A stretch of 64,000 nt of DNA from Vespa crabro (lineage: Eukaryota; Arthropoda; Insecta; Hymenoptera; Vespidae). Numbering within the stretch: the first letter of the stretch is position 1; every line of letters starts with the position of its first letter. Under the pieces are notes generated by a model, which was not told the DNA's origin, did not search any database, and was given only the letters and a program-made list of their open reading frames with translations. The stretch is taken from assembly GCF_910589235.1 (NCBI RefSeq), contig NC_060975.1, positions 2,962,069 to 3,026,068 on the forward strand. The letters run 5' to 3'. The translations under genes were made by a program, and so were the position numbers. Shown here in pieces: positions 54,336-64,000 of this stretch.

Positions 54336-56123
54336 TTATTCCTTCACCTCGAAATATTTATATGTTGGATTTTCATAACCATTGATTTGCATGTTAGCTA
54401 CATGTCGTTCTTCTGGTGTAGCAGCTTGATCAACTTCAATGAAACCCTATTAAACATTTTAAATTATTCAGATTATTTAGATATATACTTAAATAATAAA
54501 TATGTTAATAGTTAACTTTATAAATATACGTTTAATTATTAATATACCTGGCTGTGTGGGCTTCTCGCATTACGTCTTTTGAATACAGCAACACCTACTA
54601 TTGCAGCTGCCATAAGTGCGATTCCAGCAAATGCTAGCGTAAAATAAACCGATCGGCTCTCCTTGTGATATAGTTCACGTCTTACTGAATAACCCTGTAA
54701 GATGACAATACAATATTAACATTTTAGTATCATCATCGTACTTGTTATATTTATAACAATAAAAAAAAAAATAAATAAAAAAAAGACTTAAGAAATTAAT
54801 AGTTTCGCAATACTTCTTTGTTGACTGTAAATAATAAAATAAACGAATAGTGAGCAATTAGCTGATATCATTAAAAATCAAATAAAAAATTAAACAAAAG
54901 AAAATTCTACTCCAGCATTATTTTAAGAATAATATTTTAGCATCATTTATTTTATTTTATTTCTTTTATTTTTCTAACTGTAAATATTAAAATATGTAAA
55001 AAGAAAACTACTGAGTTAATATTACTAATGGTTCTAATATAACTGTATAACTGTTCTAACCGGTTCAGAATGTGAGACATCATGAGTCATACTGTGTGCT
55101 GCTCTAACCACTCCTTCATTATGCAGCGTTGCAACGGGTACCGGCTGTTGTTCAGATTGCTGAGAAGAATACTTATTGTCATTCACTGAATCATTTTCTT
55201 CATGTTGTTCTTGTTCCGTACGTAATTCACCACGTTCAACCTTACGTTGTTCCTTGCGTGCACGTTCTAATTGCTTTTGATGTTCTTTTTCTATATACAA
55301 ATAACGTATATTATATATATATATATATATTTTTTTTTAATTTTATTTTAATAAAAAAAATTCATAATCTTTTGAAGAATAGGGATTTTATAGAAGAAAA
55401 TTTTTATATACCTTCTTGTTTGCTAGCCACGTCCGCTTGATACTTGTCTAAAATAGCTGCTTCTGCCTCTCGAGTCATTGCTAACAATAAACCTGGTGTT
55501 TCATCCTTACTGCGAAGCGCCAAAACATAGTCATCCATTAGACGCCCGATTTTTGCACTCAGATCAGGATATCTGAAGGTCGATGGAAAAAAATAAAAAA
55601 GAAAAAAAATAAATAAAATATCAACAAAAAAACAGCAATATAATTGCAACGGATAAATATAATAAAAATTGCGAATTTTTCTAATAGTGTATAAATAAAT
55701 TATCAATACGTTACCGTTCCAACATCAATAAGCTTTGATTTGTGATTCTATCAATTTCTGCAAGATGTTCCAACGTCGCTGGTTTTTCACGTTGAGCTTG
55801 TTCCAGACTGCTGTCAAGTAAATGCTTGTAATGAGCAATCGTATGGTGTCGGTCCTTGTGAAGAGCTCTGAGTAACTTTTGTAAACACTTTTGAATGCGA
55901 TGAGTCTAAGAAATGGAATATAAAATGGAACATTAATATTTGGAAATAAATGATGATAAAGAACGATAATAATAAAAATAAAAAAATAAAAAAGAACAGA
56001 AATTCAACAAACTAACATTTGGTGGGGTTTCGTTCAAAGCAGCAGTGTAACAGGACATAGCTTCTTCATTTCTCTGCTTAACAGCTTCCTACAATTACAA
56101 ATGAAAATATGTTTTAGAGATTC

Positions 56124-56218
<95 letters not shown>

Positions 56219-58610
56219 CATTTAATATATTTTAATAATGCATACTTGCACTCGTTGTTGATGCATCGCACTGAGTTGATGTTTTTCCGCGGCTCCACTT
56301 TCTTCCAAGGCCGCAACAGTTTCTTGGAATCGTGCCGTCATCCATCGTTTGAAAGCATCAGCGGCAACTGGATCATGGGCTCTTATATCTTGATACCTTT
56401 CTTCTAGGTCACTCCAATCCTTCATCACCTGAAAACGTTGTAGCACAAAGATTGCGACACCAATGTTCCGGGCTATAATATTTTTTGCCCAAATAATATG
56501 TACACAACAAGGTACATATACTACGTTGCACTTAACATCATAATGTACATAAAAATTGAAATGTAAACATTATCAAAAATGCTTTTGCTTACTTTTGTTA
56601 CTTTCTCTTTGTGTACTTCCTCGAGTCTCATTTGGGCTTGCTTGTAACTTTGATGTTCCGATCGTGGATCAAAATGAGTCAAGTATGGATCTGGTGTACC
56701 CTGCGATTGAGATGGTTGTTGCGTGCTGCTACTAAGTGGTAAAGCCATTGCCGTTGCTTCTTGTTTAACTTTCTCAGTAGTTGAGAATATTGTGGACGGT
56801 CGGCTGTTGTAAATTTTTAAGTTAATATTTTTGATAAACAATGAGTTTTGATATAAACAAAAGAGTAAATAATTTTTTATTGAAATCATATACCTACCTC
56901 GTAGTTGTATCATAATCGTCTAGATATTCCTCGTCACTTTCCTCATCGTCTGGTTGATCACTGAAAACATCGTCAAGATCGCTTTCAGAATCATTATCGT
57001 CGTCGGCATCACCATCGAGATCATCTTCGTCATCGAGATCATCTTCGTCCTCGTCGAGATCATCGTCAACTCCTTTTGGAATCGGTAAATCGATCGTTTT
57101 CTTGACTTTTACAGTTTCTGTAATAAAATGAGACATATGTTTGGAATGATGGAATAAAAAAAATAATACAAAATATTAGAATAAAATAAAATAAAATACA
57201 AAAGGAAAACAATAAGAAATGTTTCAACAAAGTTTAAAACATTTTAATATTCGTTGTTATTTCTAATTTAAAATAAAAATGATAAAAAGAAAGAACGATG
57301 CAAATATGCCCGTAATATTTATGTTAATCAACGTGAAAGAAAGAAAAATGGAATAGTTTGCAAAAGGTTGCTCGTTACAAAGAAGAAGAAGAAAAAGAGA
57401 AAGAAAGTATCTAGGAAATAAATAACAACAAAGAGGAAATGTTTGCTTCTGGCTACTTTTTCTTTTCTTCCTTCTTTCTTTCTTCCTTTTTTCTTTCTTT
57501 CTCAATCTTAGGCACATAGCTCTTCCATTCCAGAGGCTCTAATTTTTCCCTGTTACGTTAGAGAGGGCTAGCATCTTGACTAACTAGGTTCTCGAGATGT
57601 TCTATTCTCCGAGAATAGATGCTCTCTGATGAGCTGACTTCTCTCGACTTCTGCAAAGCCAGACAAAAGCCTTCTCTCTTCTGGTTATACCAACGATGCT
57701 GTTCTTTTATCTGGGTCGCATGGCAGACACGTGCAATAAGTGTATGGGCTGGCAGTATTCTTAAGTGTACTTTTGGTTAAGTCACGACATATTGAAACTA
57801 TTCGAAATCTTTAAAAAGAAAAGAAATGTTCCAAGAATATCAAAATATAAACGCAAAATTCTTACTTAACTGATGATTAAAATAAATTGTTAATAATGAG
57901 AATATCTTGCAAATGAATAAACGATCATGGTCTGATTCTTTTGTTTTTTTATTATTGATCGCTTAATTTCATTCTTAAAAAAGAAAAAAAAAAAAAAAAT
58001 GAAAGATAATTTGTAAATAAAATAATGTAATTTTAACAAATATATATTTGTATTTTAAAAATTTATGTTTACATTTAAAAAATTTTATTTCATATCTTTA
58101 ATAACAAAAGCATCAAAATTACTACATATCTCAAAAGTTAATATAAGTTATACATAATACAGTATAATTATACTAATGTAATAATCAATATAACTTTGGT
58201 TTAAATTTCACCTTTTATAATAGGAAAGTTAACACAAATTTTGTAATGCAAGTTTCAAATTGTATAAATTTTTGTTGGACGCAATAAAGAAATTGAGTTA
58301 TAAAGAATTAATTTCATTAAAAAAAAAAAAATTAAAATAAAAAAAAAAAATTAAAAAAAATAATAAAAAAAATAAAATAAAACAAAAAATATAAAATAAA
58401 TTGATATAAGAAAATAATTATATAGATAATTAGTAAATAAAATAATATTTTTAAAAAATATATTTGAAAAACAAATTTATTTCACAAGATGAATAGAAAA
58501 AAAAGAGATTGTCCCGAAGAATAAAATGTAAATTTAAAACTCTTTTAATTGAGAGATAATTAAGAAATATAGAACTCTTATTCAACTGAGAGAAAGAGAA
58601 ATATATATAC

Positions 58611-58650
<40 letters not shown>

Positions 58651-59520
58651 TTAAATATAATATATGCATACACAGAAATAATTTAGTAACAAAAAACACT
58701 AATTAAAAAATGAGAGATAATTTAGAATGAAAATATAATATTTTTCATAAATACAAAATCAACATATATTTATTTCACGAAACAAATGAGGGAAGGAGGG
58801 AAAGGGGAAAAAAGAAAAAAGGGGAAAGAAATATAAAAATAGAAATAAAAAAAAAAAAAAAACAAATAAAAATAAAAAGGAAAAAGAAAATATCGTTGCG
58901 ACACGAGAAACTATAGCAACATGATGCGTAGTCGTCGTCGTCGAGAATGACGCGCGGTCGTTATTGATTACTCGAGCGAGCATACGACGACGATAGTGGT
59001 GGGAGGGCAAAGGAAGGGTGGAAAAGAGTGGTTGTGTGCACGTGCACGCGCGCGCGCGCGTGCGATATGTAATCAGTGAGAGTAAGTGGGGAGGATGAGA
59101 GAGACAGAATGAGAGGTAATACATAGAAGTGAAAGAAGACAAAGGAAGGATGAAGGAAGGGTGTTAAGAGAGAGAGAGAGAGAGAGAAATTAGGGAAATG
59201 AAAGAAGAAAGAAAAAGAAAACGATTGAAAATGTCAAGTAGAAAGAGAATGATCCTGCGTGTATTTAACGCATTTTCTCTTTTCAATCTTACACGTTTGA
59301 CTGCTTTTTATAATTCTATTCTTTCCCTCTTTCTTTCTTTCTTTCTTTCTCTTTCTTCTTTCTTTTCTCACTTCACTGTTTCTGATATTTTCCACAGGCG
59401 TGTCCATTAAAAAAAAGTATAAAAAGGTTTGTTCCTTTGAATCACAGGGGGACATTCTTTTCTAACAAAGGCTAATTATTTTTAGAGTCTGATTATCATG
59501 TGTGTGTGTGTGTATGTGTA

Positions 59521-59561
<41 letters not shown>

Positions 59562-60637
59562 AAACAAAGAATTATATCTATCTACAGAATGAAACGGAAA
59601 ATCGTTAATGAATGTATAAAAATGATCTCTCACGTTGAGAATAATGACGTAATGGGGATATTGTCATCGAATAAATTCAGTCGTTATTTCAATGACAATG
59701 AGAAAAGAATGATATTATGATGTTAGAATGTTACGTACGTTACGTACCTTTCAGGCGTTTCGGACAGCATACGAACTCGACACCAGAGAAGAGCGATATC
59801 CCGCATGGTAGTAACATAGCAAAACTCCTTAGATTCATATTACGTTCTCTGCAGGTATCAGCGGCTGTTGCATTCCACCTAAAATAGAAAAAAAAAAGAA
59901 AGAAAAAAGGAAAAGAATATTATAAAGAAGACTAGAATATATATATAGGATATAGGATATAAGGATAACAGATAAAGAAGAAACATTGTGTGTGTGTGTG
60001 TAATATTAATAGTATTATTATTTACCTGTGTGATTCCCAACATTTCGTCTGATTATGTAGATGATCGAAAAGACATCCCTCTGGTACAAGAAGTGCGTCA
60101 CTTTGGAAGGGACCCTCTGAGAAATAATATAATAAATAATATTTATAAAAATGATCAATATGAAATTAATCAATATCAAGGAGATCTTTGAAGATCTTTG
60201 AATAAATATCAATAATTTCTTTTTGAGTAATTTCTACAAAATTATAATCCATTGATTAACTTTTAATTACTATTATTTAATTACTATTAATTATTGTTAG
60301 TTTTCCAACACTTACCCAGACATCTATAAGGCTTAACCCATCTCGACAATTTACATTTGGTTCTTCCAGGCTTACACCATCCACTGATTCTGACATAATG
60401 CGACGACTCGACGATATTAGTGATGTCTCTCTTTGGATATGCCTAGAAAATTATGTTTAAGTTAAATGTCATAAATATTCAAACAGGATGATCTCCATTA
60501 TCTATCCTTAACATACATAAGCTAGACCACTTAATCATTTATTCTCTTTGAAATTCTTCAAATCAGAACTCGAGACAAATCTAAATAATATTCAATGTTT
60601 ATCAACAATTAACTTGGAATTCATGACAAATTAAGAA

Positions 60638-60672
<35 letters not shown>

Positions 60673-61556
60673 AAATAAAGTGATTATCTTAAAAAATATG
60701 CCATAATAATCAATGAAATCTCAAAAGTATTATTAATATAAAAATTCAAAAATTAGATTAATAATTTTCAATATGTATCATAAGGAATCAGTTCTAAATT
60801 CATATTAAAAAACAAAAAAAAAAGAAGAATAAAGATACAGATTAAGCCACAAATACTAATAACATCCAATTTTAATCCAATGAAACTCTTCAAGTATCAT
60901 ATTAGAAACATGATACATTAATCATTTTTTTCATATAAACTACAATTACGATAAAGTTAAACCATAGGGCAAAACGATTTGGCTTGTAGAAGGTGGAATG
61001 CCAAACCGTGCGCTCTTTAGAAGCGCAAGCGCTCTTGCGGTCTACTAGTGTGTTGCAAGTCAGAGGAACGGGCGTGGGTGAATCGAGGTTGTATCACGAG
61101 TGAAATGAGGCTGCCACGAGCAAAGAGGCGTGCATACAACACGTACAACAGTAAACCACCAACAGCAGCAGCAGCAGCAGCAGTACCACTACTACTACTA
61201 CTACTACCATCACCACCACCATCATCTTTACCACATCACCAACCATGTCTGTGTCTTTCTTTCGACGATCGTTACTTATTTTACACGTCGGTGTCATTGT
61301 GTTATTCGTATTTTCTTCTCCTTTTTCTCTTTCTCTTTTTCTCTCTTTCTTTTTATCCTAAGTCTTACTAACATGATACTAGTTAGCTAGCTCGTGAAGT
61401 ATTCGAGTTCGACATACCTGCTCTATATTCGTTTCTACTCTCTTTTTCTTTTACTTTTTTGGAAAGAAAAAAAGGGGGAGAGAGAGAGAGAGAGAGAATA
61501 CTTGCAAATAACTTTCAAGAGAGATGGACAAGGTGTGTAAGGGTGGGAGAGAGAAA

Positions 61557-61609
<53 letters not shown>

Positions 61610-63327
61610 AGAAAGAGAAGGTAGCAGGCATACTCTTCTATTTCAACTCTACTGCCTTTTACTCTTTCCCAAACGAGCCAGAGAAGCTGGGAAGCCGTGC
61701 ACGTTTCTATAGCGTTTCTACTCCCGAATTGAAAGTACCCACTAGGCTTCAACGAGCCTGCTACGAGACTCTGCTGAGAATAATGACGTGTCGTCGGTGT
61801 TGGCTGATTTAAACGATCTCCTTTTACCACCTTACTTTTTTTTTCTTTTCTTTTCTTTTCTTTTCTACTTCTACTTCTTCTTCTTCTTTTTTTCCGAGTC
61901 ACCAGCTGGTGTTGTGATTCACTTTTTTGATTTCTAGATTACATTTTTCGATTTGCCTATTTTTAAATGGATTTTGAAGTTAGGTAAAGTTTAATCGTTA
62001 AAATTGATTTTCAAATTTCAATAAACACCTTTTCATGTGGGTTTTTTCTTTTATATTAATCATATCGTATTTTGATTTATTTTGTTATTTCTAGACTGAA
62101 GATTTTCTATTTATTTTATTTATTTATATATTTATTTATTTATTTATTTTTTTTTTTAATTGATTTTAAAGTTGATTTAATGAAATGACATTTTGAATTT
62201 ATCTTAGAAGTAAAAATTATGCCATATTTGATCAACTTCGCTTGATTTAATTTTTCTTCATTTTTAGATTATATTTTGCATTTGATCTATCTTGAAATAA
62301 ATTCCAAAGTTATTACGAATTAATCTCCGGAGTTAATTAATGAAATCATGAATTAATCTCCGAAGTTAAATAAAGTTAACGTTTAATATTAATTTCGTAA
62401 TTTCAACAGACGCCATTCTTAAATGGAATGAAAAATTGGATGTTTAAATGTGGTTCTTAGTATTGATCTGAGTCTCTCACCTTCTTACAATATTCTAAAA
62501 TCTCGAGTTTGTCCGTCATACAACTCTTCTTATCGGTCGACGACACCCATCTACCTTGTTCACCCATGTGTTGTGCCAGGTAAACCTCGCCAACTTCGCA
62601 TAGCGTTGCAACCTTTAAAGAAAATGAAAATTTGTCTTGGAGATATTTACTCAGATAAAATGAAAGATAAAACAACCACAATAACAAAAGTGTTTCATAA
62701 TGAAAGAATATTTCTTTTTTCTTAATTAAAAATTTACCATAAAGAAAAATGTTTTTCAATTTCGAATTTGACTATTCAAAAACTCACTGTTAATATTATC
62801 TTTCTATTATGAAGAAAAAAAATAATAAGAACGGAAAGCTGTTATTAAAAATTGTTTTCTTTTTTTGTTAAAAATAATTGTTCTTTTTAAATCAAAAAAT
62901 TTATTTCAATTATTTTTATTTATTTTATTTTTTAAGTTTAACAATATCGGATAAGACAAAAGTATAAGAAAATTTGGAAAGAACCTTAAATATCGATAAG
63001 TTGTCTTTAAAATAGATAAGGTAGTTATATTTTTGTATACAATATTTGACGCAGATTATCGATTATTATATACATCGCGAGCCAACGAATCAAGAAATAA
63101 CGTCAATCCATCGATTTTTCACACTCGGATTGTAATCCCGAATGTGAATGATATCAGGCGAAGAGAATCGTTTTCTAACGGAACGATAGGTAATATCGAA
63201 ATTCTTCTTTACCTTGACAATCAAAGTGTTGTTTCCTAGGTGAGGCTTAAAAATAAGCTTATAAATAACTTACTTGCGGTTCAGATCTTCCTCCAGCTGG
63301 TGCCAATTCCAACCTCTCCGACACGGC
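54336..63327 (-). CDS. Appl: Amyloid precursor protein-like (Appl), 5' partial
   Basis: Appl is the insect APP family member, a type I membrane protein of neurons. Fourteen exons in the window join in frame to 686 residues and a stop: 63274-63327, 62481-62612, 60316-60442, 60026-60116, 59748-59878, 56898-57117, 56593-56803, 56246-56428, 56017-56088, 55715-55905, 55412-55572, 55061-55290, 54548-54694 and 54336-54446. The signal peptide exon is beyond the window. E1 covers visible residues about 15-175, with all twelve cysteines (six GFLD-type, six copper-domain type) and N-glycosylation sites at N126 and N137. An Asp/Glu-rich segment follows, then E2 (EKVTKVMKDWSDLEERY, THRIQKCLQKLLRAL). The membrane span is about 617-639, stopped by KRR. 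The tail has ATPEERHV, whose Thr matches human Thr668, and the internalisation motif GYENPTY. No Abeta-like sequence is present, as in other insect Appl proteins. Confidence 0.95.
56129..56217. repeat. (TA)n between two Appl E2 exons
   Basis: An uninterrupted TA run of about 89 bases, the longest in the window. It fills more than half of the intron between 56089 and 56245. Confidence 0.95.
57118..59747. other. Appl intron, no coding sequence seen
   Basis: A 2.6 kb intron between the copper-domain exon and the acidic exon. It holds a (TA)n run at about 58614-58649, short (GA)n and (GT)n runs near 59170-59190 and 59500-59560, and a GC-richer patch at about 58910-59070. No protein-like frame was found. 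Confidence 0.6.
60443..62480. other. Appl intron with GA-rich and CpG-containing patches
   Basis: A 2.0 kb intron. The patch at about 61010-61260 contains (CAG)n and (CTA)n, and the patch at 61500-61800 contains (GA)n. Both are less AT-rich than the rest. The open frames there read low complexity and lack splice support. From about 61920 to 62420 there are weak repeats of an AATTAATCTCCGRAGTTAA-type sequence. Confidence 0.55.
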
Positions 63328-63435
63328 CTGTAAATACCAATGAAAATGACTCTATTATTACATTTTTTAGCCCCTCAAAAGAAATTATTAGATTCTCAAT
63401 GGTCAAACATATTATACTTGTTAACAAATTGATTG

Positions 63436-63830
63436 TCAACAAATTGGTGCCGAACATTTAAAAAAAAAAAAAAAAGAAAAAAAAAACTGACATTTAAGGA
63501 ATTATGAAAATAATAAAAAATATCATAATTGTCAAACAACAAATTAATGTCGAGTACAAGAATGGTAATAAAAATTGGTGACACCTGAAATTATGAAAAT
63601 AATACGAAAATATTATACTTGTTAAGTAACAAATTAATTTCGCGCATAAAAACAGAAAAAAAATGACTTCAATAGTATCACAAAAATAATAATAAAAAAA
63701 AAAAAGAAAAAAAATTACTGACTTTAATAGAATCGTAAAAATAATAAAAAGAATGTCTCTGACATTAACGAAAACATGAAAATAATAAAAGAATATCATA
63801 CTCGTTGAGCGACAAATTGGTGTCGAGGAT
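63436..63830. repeat. Diverged ~95 bp tandem array in the Appl 5' intron
   Basis: A phrase close to CAAATTGGTGTCGAG recurs at about 63439, 63538, 63628 and 63811, with one copy eroded near 63720. Between copies lie A-rich stretches and ATTATGAAAATAATA-type phrases. The period is 90-100 bases. It sits just upstream of the first visible Appl exon and encodes nothing. Confidence 0.7.
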
Positions 63831-64000
63831 AAAAATAATAAAAATGGCTAATACTTTCATGAAATGATCGATAGCATTTTCTTTTTTATACGTTATCAAT
63901 GATTTATAAATGTTCAATTCAAAAATATCTTTGATATATGTATGTATGTATCATAAATCGATCGTTCCATATATCGAATGTAGTTTCCATTTGCAAGCTG

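Noticed and set aside
61048..61390. Frames with poly-Gln/poly-Ala and poly-Tyr in an Appl intron
   Set aside because: Produced by CAG and CTA repeats; no splice-consistent exon and no known domain.

Overview
The window is nuclear DNA from an insect. It is AT-rich, its genes have short exons and GT-AG introns, and its intergenic and intronic space is full of microsatellites such as (TA)n, (TTA)n, (GA)n and (TC)n. All five recognised genes are conserved animal genes. The insect assignment rests on the form of the Appl and Smaug proteins. A hymenopteran-like genome is my guess from composition and is not proven.

Layout. Three genes lie on the + strand: the 3' part of an HMG-box gene of the BBX (bobby sox) family (590-3126), a complete yippee-like gene of the YPEL5 type (6433-7130), and a complete smaug/SAMD4 gene (11696-14440) with a probable distant promoter near 8.2-8.5 kb. 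An 11.6 kb repeat-rich stretch with no recognised gene separates smaug from two - strand genes. The first is Asap (26044-48367), an Arf GTPase-activating protein with BAR, PH, ArfGAP, ankyrin, proline-rich and SH3 parts in 17 coding exons. The second is Appl (54336-63327), the insect amyloid-precursor-like protein, whose signal-peptide exon lies beyond the window. Smaug and Asap are convergent; Asap and Appl are tandem on the - strand. I joined exons by hand using splice sites and reading phase; every model keeps frame from first to last exon.

How the genes relate. They do not form an operon or a visible pathway: a nuclear DNA-binding protein, a small zinc-binding protein, a translational repressor, a membrane and cytoskeleton regulator, and a neuronal membrane protein. 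The neighbourhood looks like ordinary gene order.

No new biological system is evident. The items most worth a second look are: a coding-like second reading frame overlapping the 3' end of Asap; a 23-codon Asap exon between the proline-rich part and the SH3 exon; four diverged ~75 bp tandem units each carrying a CRE-like motif (24477-24774); two further diverged tandem arrays in introns; a 23-base palindrome; and substitutions at copper-ligand positions in the Appl E1 domain.
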